Shown: positions 18,401 to 28,429 of the stretch, piece by piece | How positions within the stretch are numbered: position 1 is the first letter of the stretch | How the letters are laid out: each line of letters opens with the position of its first letter | Source of the DNA: Chara braunii | Taxonomy: Eukaryota > Streptophyta > Charophyceae > Charales > Characeae | Reading direction: 5' to 3' | NCBI GenBank assembly: GCA_003427395.1 | Contig: BFEA01000712.1 | Span: 380,430 to 413,076 of the forward strand | DNA: 32,647 nt | The notes under the pieces: model-generated | The model's database searches: none | What the model saw: only the letters and a program-made list of their open reading frames with translations | What the model was told of the DNA's origin: nothing | Made by a program: the position numbers and the translations under genes

Positions 18401-19606
18401 CCCATGTTTTAGGGGCGGATTCATTCGTTTTATTTAAGTTAGACCCAGAGCCATCGTCAGCCCGTTTGATACTCGTTATTGCTTGTATGTTTTCGATAGT
18501 CGTAGCGCCAATCTCGTTGTCAATTGTCGGTCTTGTTCAGCCCGTGGTTTTGTCGTTGCGGCTTTGGTTCTTTGGCTTGTTGGGACCTGGCCATGTTGGT
18601 TGCTTGGCACGATCATGTGCTGAATTGCGGAGGTAGAAGATAAGCGATATGAGAAGGCAAATATTAGGATGAGAAAGCGAAAAAAGGGGAGGGATAGTGT
18701 AGAGGAATCGATGGTCGTGATCGTCTGCTTTATTGGCAGAGTTCGCTTCGTTCCCGAAGGTAGCTCCTCTTCCGGCACCTTCGTCATGATGTTGGGGTCA
18801 ACCTGCTCATGGGCACGTGCGGAGCTCGTCCTGACAGCGGTAGCAGGTGGGTGGAATTGGAGTTGCAGCTTACGATTGCCTGTTTGAAGCAAAGCAGGTT
18901 GAGTAGGGAGTAAGGAAAGCGGAGCGGACTGTGTGAGAGAAAGAGAAAGGGGGGGGGAGACCAGTTTTTGGTGGCCTGTGGGCAGCAAAAACGTTACCGT
19001 GTATGTGTGGCGCCGTGTATATAAGACATGATGTTGTTGTTGCTTCGCTATGCACCTTACTGTATAGTCCGTAGCTGGCATTGCTGTGTATTTCCGAGGG
19101 TGCACGTTGCTGCGCATTTCGTTGTGCATCATTTCCTGTGAGTCTGCGACGTTGTGGCATTTGTTTTTGTTGCGGTGCATTGCCACCATGATACTTCGCT
19201 GCAGCGCATGGTTATCGCGTTCGGCTGCTTTCTGCCTATGTTTCAAATAGAGCACGGGGATGTGCTCTATATGAACGTTGCCCTTCTAAGTCGTGTAGAT
19301 GCAGCTTGATTTGAAAGTGAGGCACGACAACTTAAGAGGGGGGTCTTTATTGCGAATGGAGAGATCGTCTAGAAGTCAACAGGCGGCTATTTGACTTTGA
19401 CTGACCAAGCAACTGCGATCCTTGGCTGCCATTGCGGGGCCCTCAGGCGTATCGAGATAACAAGGCCCTCTCCTGCGAGTTGAGTCTGTCCCTCTCTTGT
19501 ATCTCGAGCGTCTGAAACCCCTCTTTCTGCCCTTCTTAATCTCAGGCTAGTTTTCGTAATGAGAGGAAGGCGGCAGGCGGGATTGCAACTCGTAGGACCA
19601 CAACAA

Positions 19607-19629
19607 GACTTTGTGGGGAGTCATCCCAC
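19607..19629 (+). other. Conserved H-type pseudoknot, E copy B
   Basis: GACTT-T-GTGGG-GAGTC-AT-CCCAC. One stem pair is G-U where copies A and C have a C-G pair, and the linker dinucleotide differs; the pairing potential is kept. Confidence 0.65.
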
Positions 19630-19947
19630 TGATTGCGGGAGCTTTGCCGAAACTCAGGAGTTCTGGAGGCAGGGAATTGAAAGGTAATCATTGCTTTTTC
19701 ATCTATAAACTCAGTTATAACCCTTATCTGTATTCCTTTTTATGCTGTGACTAAATATAATGCATGCCTTTTTACTTTGACTTTTTCAGTTTGACTTTTT
19801 ATGACAAAACCAGACTAAGTAAAGGAATGTATGCACAATGCCAGTTTTAGTTTTTGTCGTTTGACTGAAAGCAGATTGTGGGATTGCATCTTGGGGAAGG
19901 ATGGGAGGAAGGTTATATTGTCTGAGTTAGACTGTGTCAACCAAAGG

Positions 19948-20635
19948 CTGGGAGAGTCTCCATAAGTTTGGAGGGCCTAGTGCTATGTTTATTTTGGATT
20001 GCCTGAAGGACCAGACAGGTTCCCATAAGTTTGGGTGGTCTGGTCGCTTTGACTTGTGAGGACTGACTGTAATTGACTTTTCAGGGACCAAGCATGTTCC
20101 ATAAGTTTGGGTGGCTTGGGTCTTTCAATTTCTTTAGTTTTGAACAAGGAGGTCTGAGCATATTTCATAAGTTTGGGTGGCTTAGCCTTTTCCTGCTTTG
20201 GTTTTAAGAGAATGAACCAGGCTGAGGACCCGACAGGTTCCCATAAGTTTGGGTGGTCTTGGTCCAATGCCACGCACATGCTGGAACCAACGGGATATAA
20301 CTTGGCTATACTACTATTAATCTATCTATGAACAGGGTTCCATAAGTTTGGGTGGTCTGACTATAGCTTATCACCAACCGAAGAGAGTATCAACTAAGAA
20401 TAAACTTGTGGTACGAAGGGACAGGCTGAATCTTGATCTAAGATGACCGGTTCAATCATATGTTGCCTCAAAAGACTAAGTGCAGATAATTATATAAAGT
20501 TGGGATGCTTAAACAAGTTCAGGGTGACTAGGGTGGCCTAGTCATATGCCCAAAGAAGAGAAGTTGTCGTGCCCTGTGTTTGTGTATATTCTATGACTGA
20601 GCTAGGCAGGTTCTCATAAGTTTGGTGGTCTAGCT
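19948..20635 (+). repeat. TAAGTT hairpin array, E copy B (7 units)
   Basis: Hairpins at 19948-19980, 20009-20045 (GACCAGAC/GTCTGGTC, perfect 8 bp), 20086-20122 (ACCAAGC/GCTTGGG), 20154-20185 (CTGAGC/GCTTAG), 20226-20265 (GGACC/GGTCC), about 20325-20365 (left arm eroded) and 20600-20635 (AGCTAGGC/GTCTAGCT). The loop side is mostly CATAAGTTTGGGTGG. Several units correspond in order to copy A units but with changed base pairs. Confidence 0.85.
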
Positions 20636-20920
20636 TTATGCCTTATGTAAGCTGGGTATAAAGGGGATAAATCATTGAAAGATCATGAAGTATTGTTTGA
20701 TAAGTTGATTTTGGGATGATGAGAGTCCTTACCTTTGTGGGTTGGCTTGCATGTGGCTGAGTGAGATTTCTACTTAGTCAGAGTTTCAATTGATAGGTAG
20801 TTGCTTTAGTTGCTCGCCACGTGTTATAGCTATAGGAGTTAGTTTTAATTCCTGAATTTTCTGAGCTAAGTTTATTTTTACTTAGGTCAATTTCTTCATT
20901 TTCTGGGATCTTTTATTGTA

Positions 20921-20992
20921 CTTGGTCTTGTATAAATCTTGGTAAGCCACTTTCTCTACGGGAAGCGCTGCCAAAATTTCTATAAAACCAAG
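20921..20992 (+). repeat. CTACGGGAAG hairpin unit, E copy B (single)
   Basis: Outer arms CTTGG/CCAAG, inner arms AAATCTTGGTAAGC/GCTGCCAAAATTT (with mismatch and G-U), around TTTCTCTACGGGAAGCG. Copy C has three such units at 23938-24249. Confidence 0.7.
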
Positions 20993-21045
20993 GAGTTAGT
21001 CAGATTATGTCTTTTCAAAGTTCAGTTTGTTTGACTTTTTTTTAA

Positions 21046-21730
21046 TCCAAAGGGCATGACTATAAACTCGTAGTGCCCATATCTAGTCTTGAATGTCGTC
21101 CTGTATTCATCATCAGGATGTACCTCTATTCGATGATAGCCAAACTTCAAATCCATCTTAGAGAAGTACTTGCAGCCCTGCACCCGATCTAATAGATAAT
21201 CTTATACGGGGCAGTGGTTCTGCATTCTTTACTGTGACAGCATTAAGACCCCTATAGTCAATGCACATTCTAAGCTCTCCCTCCTTCTTGGGGATAAATA
21301 AAACAAGATCTCCAAACGGAGATGAACTGGGCTTAACCCAACCCTTTTCTAGGAGCTCGTCTAACTGTTTGCACAACTCTTCTAAGTCTCTTAAGGACAT
21401 TCTATCGACAACTCCCTTAGGAGTCCTACTCAATGTGATACTGGATTGGTCGTGGCACTACTCCTGCAGGCGGCTCAGACAAATCTGCATGTTCTCCTAG
21501 CAACTTGGTGATGCAAAGGTCGATCGAATCCTCCCGTTTAGGCTCAGTGACTGGCTTAACATAGGCTACAAAAACTTGTTCTTCTAGCTGCTTCTTCTTC
21601 ACTAACCTTGCGAATGCAGGAGCGCTGAGGCAGCAATTTGCTAAGGGGTTATCTATCCCTGACACATGAAACAGGCGAGTAGTCTTAACTTCCCTCTCAC
21701 CACATAATTTATCATTCATAAGTTTCACTT
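21046..21730 (-). pseudogene. Ty3/gypsy copy 3: RT N-terminal fragment
   Basis: The minus strand encodes, in two frames, [72 protein letters not shown], then [20 protein letters not shown] and RYGHYEFIVMPFG. RT motif A (F-S-K-M-D-L) is intact. A frameshift separates the pieces at about 21430 and another lies near 21180. The gene is cut at MPFG, exactly where E copy B ends; the downstream YLDD, RNase H and integrase are absent. The nucleotide sequence is closely similar to copy 4 at 32213-32540. Confidence 0.85.
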
Positions 21731-22200
21731 AGTGATCAAGTTCTCACAATCTTTCTTCCAAATGAACTCTAGGTCTGTACTTCTCAAAATTGTACACTTA
21801 TCGACAACGCCATTTTCAACCAAAACTAAAGCCGATTGGAGGGTCCCCAAATCAGGTGGGTTTTCCTGCTGCAGATGACGCTCCTACCGACTAATAGCCA
21901 ACTTACTCCTCTTAATTATGAAAATCAATGTTGCGAGCTATACCGTTTGCAGCCTATAGCAAGCTAAGTAAAGAGTCTCTAAATCCGTATCATGCGACTA
22001 AACAAGCGGGGATGGCGATTTTGGCGGTTTTTTCCTCACTCTCTGCCGCGTACAAAAATCACTTGTGATTCACAACCAAAGGCCAAACATGAGGGGTTCC
22101 AGAATCAGGCGGGTTTCCCAGCCGCAGACGACGCCCCCACCGGCAGTTGAGAACCAACAAAATAAAGTTGTCGATTTTGGCGGAGGATAAAACTCTTATA
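21731..22200. other. Non-coding spacer with a 50-bp repeat pair
   Basis: Two diverged direct copies (21841-21890 and 22094-22144) share AATCAGG-GGGTTT, CC-GC-GCAGA-GACGC-CC and ACCG blocks, about 253 bases apart. No gene was recognised. This may be LTR or leader sequence of an unrecognised element. Confidence 0.45.
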
Positions 22201-22380
22201 CCATAAAAATCTTTCAAGCCATCCTCCCACGCAAGGATGGGCCTTCCATAAAATGTATTAAGACCCCTTCCCATTTGAAGGAGAATCAACCATAAAATCT
22301 CTCAACCATCCTCCCACTCATGGATGGACTATCCATATAACCTTTAAAATATCTTCCACTTGAAGATGGGTCCAAATAAA
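22200..22380. repeat. ~43-bp hairpin tandem array
   Basis: Four consecutive units, each with CCATAAAAT-like sequence followed by a hairpin: CCATCCT/AGGATGG (22219-22240), CCTTC/GAAGG (22266-22281), CCATCC/GGATGG (22306-22327), ATCTTC/GAAGAT (22351-22367). Centres are 44, 43 and 42 bases apart. The loop is TCCCAC-like in units 1 and 3; arms differ but stay complementary. More eroded units may follow (GCCTTCAGGC near 22400; CGAACC/GGTTCG near 22494-22513). Confidence 0.75.
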
Positions 22381-22960
22381 ACCAATAACCACTTAGGCCG
22401 CCTTCAGGCATAACCTCTCTCTTTATATAATTTTCTGGACTCTTCAAGCCTCCCATAAATCCTTCACTAATAATCAATCTTTTTGCACTTCATCGAACCT
22501 CCTTTGGTTCGCACACTTCATCCACCATTTTACTTCATACTGTTATTCTTTTCTTTCTCATACGTCAATTAGAATGAAAACCGAAAAATCACAAGGCCAC
22601 AATGGTGAGAATGCCAATGACAACCAGAACACGCACAATTTTTTAACATGGGGAAATCAAAATCTATATCAAGATGATTCTCAAAAGAAAATCAGATTAT
22701 CTCGAGTCTCAAATCCCCACAAGCCTCAAATGATCACAAATCCAGGTCCCAATAAAAAACAAAAGACCTTGTATAACATACCCTATAAGTCAAGAGACTG
22801 ATGTACACAAAATGATCCCAAACGTTCACGAAGATATGAAAGGACATCACAAGAGACTGATGTACACAAAATGATCCCAAACGCTTTCTTGCTATGGACG
22901 AGACAAGTAAATTGGTGATAGTTATTGGGAGGAACCAAACCCTTATATAAAGCACAACGG
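22381..22960. other. AT-rich spacer with 34-bp direct repeat
   Basis: An open plus-strand frame (22574-22801, 75 codons, Asn/Gln/Lys-rich) starts after the hairpin array, but I recognise no family, so I leave it as unassigned. A 34-bp direct repeat (CAAGAGACTGATGTACACAA followed by AATGATCCCAAACG) occurs at 22791-22824 and 22850-22883, period 59. Confidence 0.5.
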
Positions 22961-23140
22961 TCTTAACCCTTTACTCCTTCCTTTGCGATCTTACATCTGC
23001 AAGGGGTATGACCAGTCTTTCCACAATAAGCACATACTATCCTTGACCACTGCTCACGCCGCCTGCTATTCTTCCGCTATTTCCAACTTGCGGTTGACGA
23101 TGCATCCTTGTCGTCACACCCCTTTTTAGGACCAAATACA
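22960..23140 (-). pseudogene. Gag-like zinc-knuckle remnant
   Basis: The minus strand reads RKNSRRREQWSRIV followed by CAYCGKTGHTPCRC (22993-23034), a perfect C-x2-C-x4-H-x4-C knuckle, preceded by a basic stretch as in Gag nucleocapsid. A TAG lies about 17 codons upstream and a TAA soon after, so only a fragment remains. It lies downstream of E copy C in the same orientation, which could mean E is the leader of a Gag-encoding element, or could be chance. Confidence 0.6.
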
Positions 23141-23480
23141 GTGCGTAGTAGTGTTATACGAACTTCTTTCCGAGCTCTTCGCTCCTCTGTTCCCTTCTCG
23201 TTTAGGGCATCAATCATCCCAACACGCAATAAACATCCCAACACTCATATATCAAATGAGAACTCGAGATAAAATAAAAGAAGGGGAAACATAAACCCAT
23301 CAAGTATGCAGATCGTGCGGCACTTGGTTGTCATTCTCACTGCCTCCAAAGTAAGGCTCGTACACAGGCTCCAAGACACTAACCTGTATAAAACACAGAC
23401 ACAAACGAACGCCACATTGCCATACACCAATAAGGTCAACTTTACTGTTCCTTGTAACTCGCACCACGCCTCGCACACTC
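23141..23480. other. Spacer between E copy C and the zinc-knuckle remnant
   Basis: No gene recognised. It contains TACACAGG...CCTGTATA (about 23355-23385), one more short inverted repeat, and a CATCCCAACA direct duplication near 23215-23243. Confidence 0.4.
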
Positions 23481-23488
23481 AAGCCCCA

Positions 23489-23540
23489 ACCATTAAATCT
23501 CATAAGTTCTTTTATAATGGCCATTAAAAGAAGTATGGTT
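23489..23540. other. Long hairpin at the end of E copy C
   Basis: AACCAT (23489-23494) pairs with ATGGTT (23535-23540), enclosing TTCTTTTATAATGG/CCATTAAAAGAA (23507-23532), a near-perfect inverted repeat without a loop. Confidence 0.65.
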
Positions 23541-23650
23541 AAAACCCTCAAAGAAACATATCAAATCTCAGGGCTAAGACAATCAAGTTGAGATACTGGT
23601 GTAAGCAAAGTTGTGTCGTAAGCCAACGAGTCAGCGATCAACCAAACGAC

Positions 23651-23877
23651 CTGTTATCAGTGATAACAGAAGATGATTATCGTAGGATCAAGCTGAAACT
23701 AGTTCAAATCCTGGATCGAATGTCCAAAGAAGGCCTGTATCATAAGAGAGGTCAATGCCCAAGCTAAATCATCAGTGTATGGAGAACGAATCCCCATGAC
23801 ACATTCTGATTCAAGACTCTCCTGATAACCAATCCTAGGTCTATCTATAAGTCAGTATCCAAAGAAAGGTAGACCTA
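23651..23877. other. Hairpin cluster in E copy C 3' region
   Basis: CTGTTATC-AGT-GATAACAG (23651-23669, perfect 8 bp); GGAGA/TCTCC enclosing GAATC/GATTC (23781-23822); TAGGTCTA/TAGACCTA (23836-23877, perfect 8 bp). All lie within 230 bases of non-coding sequence. Confidence 0.7.
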
Positions 23878-23937
23878 TGGCAAAATCTCCCCCATACTGA
23901 GTGGATTGCCAGGATCGCCACCTGTCAAAATATAATC

Positions 23938-24249
23938 TCTCCTTTAATCTAAGAAAATTTCGGCAACGTTTCCCGTAGGAAAAGTGTCTTCTCGAAATTT
24001 ATATCAGCCCGAATATGAAACCAGAAATAATCTTCAACTTTCCAAAGTCAAATTTAGTCTAACTCCCTGAATTAGCAAAAATTTTGGGCAGCACTCCCTT
24101 TAGAAAAGGCGACTCTTCTGATTTTTACTAAGCCAAAAAATTAGATGAACTTTGAAGAGTCAAATTTTGACTAACTCCTTGGATTTGTAGAAATTTCGGC
24201 AACGCTTCCCGTAGACAAAGTAGCTTACCAAAATTTATACAAAGCCAAG
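23938..24249 (-). repeat. CTACGGGAAG hairpin units, E copy C (3 units)
   Basis: Three units (about 23938-24015, 24060-24132, 24177-24249), start distances about 126 and 110. Unit 24177-24249 has outer arms CCTTGG/CCAAG and inner arms AAATTTCGGCAA/TTACCAAAATTT, pairing through G-U on the RNA strand. Unit 23938-24015 repeats the inner design; the middle unit is more diverged. The conserved loop-side word on the minus strand is CTACGGGAA. Confidence 0.7.
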
Positions 24250-24519
24250 TATAACAAAAGTTCTCTGAAAATGCGAGAATTGATCTAAGTAAAAAAAAAC
24301 TTAGCTCATAAAATGCAGGAATTGAAACAACCTCCTATGGCTCTAGCACGTGGCGAGCAACTAAAGCAACTACCTATCAAACTTAAACTTAGACTAAGCA
24401 GTAGTCTCACTCAGCCACAAAGGTGAGTACTCTCACCAGCCCAAAGTCAACCTTGTCAAACAATAGTTTGTAGTCTTTCAATGATTTGTCCCTTTATACC
24501 CAGCTTCTATAAGGCATAA

Positions 24520-25142
24520 AGCTAGACCACCCAATCTTATGGGAACTTGTCTAGCTCAACCATAGAATATACACAAACACAGGGCACAACAACTTTTCTG
24601 TTCTTTGGGCACATGACAGGTTAGCTAGCCTAGTCGCCCTGTTATATATATCTGTATGCACTTTGTCTTTTAAGGTAACATAGGATTGAACCGATCATCT
24701 TAGATCAAGGTTCAACTTGTCCCTTCTTACCACATACTCTCTTCAGTTTGTGATAAACTATAGTTAGACCATCCAATGTTATGGAAAAATGTCTGACTAG
24801 CCTGTTCATAAATAGAGTAGTATATAATATAAACAATTTTAACCTTTGAGTTCCAACATGTGCGCGACTCCAATCTTATGGGAACCTGTCCAGTCCTTCG
24901 CCTGATCCTCCCATAGAATAAACAAGAAGACATTAATAAACATAAGAAAACCCAAATAAAACAAGGCAACCAAGCCATTCAATCTTATGGAAAAATGCTT
25001 GGTCCTTGAAAGTGAAACACGTGCAGCCCTCGCAAGTCAAAGCAACCAGACCACCCAGACTTATGTGAACCTGTCTGGTCCTTCAGGCAATAAAAAAATA
25101 AACATAACACTGGGCCCTCCAATCTTATGGAGACTCTCCCAG
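24520..25142 (-). repeat. TAAG hairpin array, E copy C (6 units)
   Basis: Plus-strand coordinates: 24520-24556 (AGCTAGAC/GTCTAGCT, perfect 8 bp), 24762-24798 (AGTTAGAC/GTCTGACT), 24866-24895 (weak), 24969-25003 (ACCAAGC/GCTTGGT), 25045-25079 (ACCAGAC/GTCTGGT) and 25110-25142 (CTGGG/CCCAG). The loop on the minus strand is mostly CATAAGATTGG, a TAAGAT variant of the TAAGTT loop. Order and arm identities match copies A and B read in the same direction. Confidence 0.85.
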
Positions 25143-25455
25143 CCTTTGATTGACCCAGTCAGACCCAAGCAAAATTGCCTTCCTCCCATCTTTTCCCAGA
25201 TGCAATCCCACACCTGCTTTCAGTCAGACAATAAACTAAAACTGACATTAAGCAAGCATTCCTTTACTTCCGTCTGAGTCATGTCCTGAAAGTCAAACTA
25301 AGGTCAAAATAAGTATACAGGCAATATACTCAGTCAACCATAGCAAGGAGTACGCATATGGGCTATAACTGGTTTTATAAAAGGAAACCAACGGTTACCT
25401 CTTAGTTCCCTGCCTCCAGAACTCCTCCTCAGCTCTGGCAGGGCTCCCGCAATCG

Positions 25456-25478
25456 GTGGGCTGACTCCCCACAGAGTC
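25456..25478 (-). other. Conserved H-type pseudoknot, E copy C
   Basis: On the minus strand: GACTC-T-GTGGG-GAGTC-AG-CCCAC. Both 5-bp stems are perfect; the linker differs from copies A and B. Confidence 0.65.
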
Positions 25479-27199
25479 TTGCTTCGGTCCTACGGGTTGC
25501 AATCCCGCCTGCCGCCTTCCTCTCGTAACAGGACTAGACTTAAATTAAGAAGGGCAGACGATCAGGGGTTCCAAACTCTCAAGGTACCAAAGAGGGACAA
25601 ACTCAACTCTCAGGAGAGGGCCTTGTTATCTTCCATCGCCTGAAGGCCCCGCAATGGCGGCCAAAAATCGTAACATGATGGCCAAGTCGACGTTGAGACG
25701 CAGCGCTACTGCCCCTGACGCACCTCCAAATCGCAGTGGTAATCCTCTTACACAACAATGAGCCTTGTATCACCATGAATCACCGTAACGCTCAGCAACG
25801 CAGAATACCCTGCAGCAACCGCGCGCAACAACAGAGCACCTCAACAGCAACCGGCAACAACCTCAACGCCGCCTTACAACCATTCTCCCTCCAATCAACA
25901 ACACTCGTATCCAAACATGGGTCTAACAACACTTTCACTTCTCTTCATCGCAGCAGCGGCGTGTTGGGCGGTCCAGCAACACTGAACCGCCTAGCAACAA
26001 CATTCTGTCACACTAGCCAAAACAAAAGGGCTTCCGAATAGAAACAACGACAATTTAGCTGGCTGCAGCTTCCCCTGCACTTCATTCGAACGTTGCGTTA
26101 ACAGCGCTGCGCAAACCGACGGTCTGAGTCTTCGTGAGATGAGCAACCGAGACGTCGCAAAGTTTTTACTTTTTTGAACTGCAGGTGTACTTCCCCTCCT
26201 TTTCTGTAGAGTGTAATCACTCATCACCACCTTCACCTTTTTCCTCTCCGCGCCTGGCGTAAGCAACAGAATCTCCTATGCAGACACAGTAGTGGTTGTT
26301 CCTCATCGAGACTGGGCATGAGGAAAGGCCCCTGCATAGTTATTTGGTAGGTTGGGGTCTCGTTTGTTGCCGGTTTTAATCAGACATAGCACTCCACCAA
26401 CTGAGACAGTCAATCACCATTACCCAAAAAAAACAACCGAGTTTGTCTCCTTTTGTTGACGCTGAGCATTCAGACTACCGCCACATAGCAGGCGATGCAC
26501 CCTGTTGCTATTAGCAGTATCGGTCGGGGTGCAAGAAGTTGCTGTCATTGTAGACCACCTGTCAAGATCGGGTTCATGTCCGCACAGACTACGGTAGATT
26601 GATCTCTTTCGCACTCACTGCACGCATCTGGTCGCCCTTGCCTCCCTTTTTAGAGATCAGACACGTTCCAACCAGGTAAGTATTCGTCGATAGCTCCCCT
26701 GCTCCTTCGACCGATAGGCTGAGCGGCGTAGTGGTCCACAGATAAGTCTCCAACCCCTGCCTTGCCTTCTGCTACGTCGCGAGTGGATTCACTATTCGGC
26801 TGCTGCGTTCAGGTAGGTGCTCACTCCCGCTCCCGCCCGCCCATGCATCACGCAGCCTTTCTCCCCATTGTACTAGAACCGTCCCAAAAACTCCAGTCCC
26901 GTATCCAGCCTCACACTCTTTCCATCGATCAGATAGCATCGAGCAATTCTACCGCTAGCAGGTACTAAGTCTCCAAATCCTGCCACTGGTTTCACGCTGC
27001 TTCCATTGACAGGATGCACGAAATCGAATGCATCTTTTGCAGGAAAGCATCAAGATACACAACACTGTCTGCATTCCTCCTCTCGCACGCAGCCCCTACA
27101 ACTCGCTGCTATCAACCAGCTGCCCCAACTCCGATTCCACCTCCTCCAACGAGGTCGCCCTGCCCCAAGCCCTCAGTGTAGACCCTCCCTTCACTTAGA

Positions 27200-27562
27200 T
27201 CGGTCGAGAAAAAGACCGAAACTCACCAACTTTTTTCTTCCTCCTCCATAGTTCCACACACCTTCTTCTTCTTCTAACTCTTTTCTTGCTAATCTACTGC
27301 TAAACCTAACAATACTGAACTCGACCGGCCAGAAAAACCTAGTCTAACGTTTTACTTCGCAAAAAACGGTCAAGAAATGACCGTGTTATGTCAACTTCAC
27401 TCTCATCATTCTCTCCCCCTCCAGCATATCCGCGCACTAACTTTATTTACTAACTCCCTATCTACTAGTCCATCACTAAAACTAACACGACCGTTGAACT
27501 CGCCCCGCCTAAAAACCTGTGGATCGACTCTTTCCACGCCCGTTTTCATCAAGGATCGGGCG
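27200..27562 (-). repeat. ~170-bp hairpin repeats, E copy C
   Basis: Hairpins TCGGTC/GACCGA (27200-27219), ACGGTCA/TGACCGT (27366-27384) and CGCCCG/CGGGCG (27537-27562), centres about 166 and 175 bases apart. Between them the minus strand shares TTAGTTTTAGTGATGGACTA, GTAGATAGGG and GACATAACA with the units of copy B, so these are homologous repeats with different stem sequences. Confidence 0.7.
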
Positions 27563-27819
27563 GGTTTCAACATTTTCCACTCCCTCCAGCTTCGGCCATA
27601 GCCCGTAGCTCTCACATGCACCCGGCGCACTTTCCAGTCGGGGTTCGTTCCCCTCGTGCTGCATTCGTACTCTTCCCCTGAGCTAACAGCTGCCTCCCTT
27701 CTCCGCTAGGCTGCGCACCAATGCCTCCTGTGTCTGCTAGGTTGCGCACCAAGTCGTGCTGTCTGAGCCGCGACCGTCACAATCAGCAGGCCGGGGATCA
27801 TGAACTGGAATCCCGCTGA

Positions 27820-27837
27820 GGAGTGTTGTAACACTCC
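27820..27837. other. Perfect palindromic hairpin in E copy C
   Basis: GGAGTGTT-GT-AACACTCC, an 8-bp perfect stem, positioned like the ACTACGGGG palindrome of copy B. Confidence 0.75.
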
Positions 27838-28429
27838 CCTATCGAGCCGATTCTCAACAGCGGATGGCAGCGAGACTCTCGACCCACTCTTGGTCGTAGT
27901 ATTGGTCCCGACACCTCATCAAAGAGAAAGGTGCAGGGCCTGCGGTGAGGCCCGTAGCCTGAGTGGTGAGGCGGGTCCCAATATGGATCAAGGTGGAAGC
28001 AGCCATCCAAGTGGGAACTTCTGAAAACCAGAGCGGGAAAAGTTCTACGTAAATGCGGTTTCTTGCAGCCCCGTTGCGGTCTCCCCGCAGTGCCCCAGGC
28101 CACTCCACCCTGCTGCACCCGGGCATGGTCCCCATCCTTTGGGACCCAGCGGCATGCTCTGACTCGAGCCTTTCACAACACATCGTGGTTGGCGGACGGT
28201 GCATCCACAGCGACCTTCGCCACCCAAGTTTTCTTCTGTCTCGTGGCTAGTTACCCACCGGCTCGCATGCACGCTGACCTTTGCCGGGCCGAGCGTCAAG
28301 ACAGGCAGAGAAGAAATTTTGCCAGCCCCCAAAACACACAGGACCCCGAGCGGCCCCGCCGAAAGAGGTGCGTGCTCAAGATCCTTGACTGCCATGTCGG
28401 CTACCTATGTTCGGCAATGCCATAAATGA

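Larger units (their letters stand above)
16691..21045 (+). mobile_element. Element E copy B (structured non-coding repeat)
   Basis: The most complete plus-strand copy, about 4.35 kb. It begins head-to-tail after copy A with the GC-rich segment (16720-16870), then ATCGGTT (16925). A hairpin-rich stretch follows (17041-17066, 17244-17263, 17313-17375), then three ~178-bp units (17870-18400). About 1 kb without recognised features includes GGTGGAATTGGAGTTG, also present in C. The GCGGGGCCCTCAGGCG start is near 19434, the pseudoknot at 19607-19629, seven TAAGTT hairpins at 19948-20635, and one CTACGGGAAG unit at 20921-20992. It stops at 21045 inside the RT gene of gypsy copy 3. A 259-codon minus-strand frame (18476-19255) lacks motifs and overlaps structured repeats; I do not accept it as a gene. 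Confidence 0.75.

Noticed and set aside
18476-19255. A 259-codon open frame on the minus strand inside E copy B
   Set aside because: No domain or motif; Gln/Thr/Ser-rich low complexity with poly-Ser-Leu parts; the homologous stretch of copy C has no matching frame, and the region is non-coding repeat.
14398-21045. Copies A and B as the two LTRs of one retrotransposon
   Set aside because: They are directly adjacent with no internal region, differ in length and module content, and copy C is in inverted orientation.
22574-22801. 75-codon plus-strand frame after the hairpin array as a gag gene
   Set aside because: Hydrophilic Asn/Lys/Gln-rich peptide without capsid or zinc-knuckle motif; stops soon and runs into a direct repeat.
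23760-23800. ACTGATGA-like word on the minus strand, considered as hammerhead ribozyme core (retrozyme)
   Set aside because: The required GAAA box and flanking stems at proper spacing are absent.
28045-28425. Several overlapping 100-120 codon frames on both strands
   Set aside because: GC-rich non-coding module of E copy C; frames on both strands of similar length, none with motifs or conservation in copy B.
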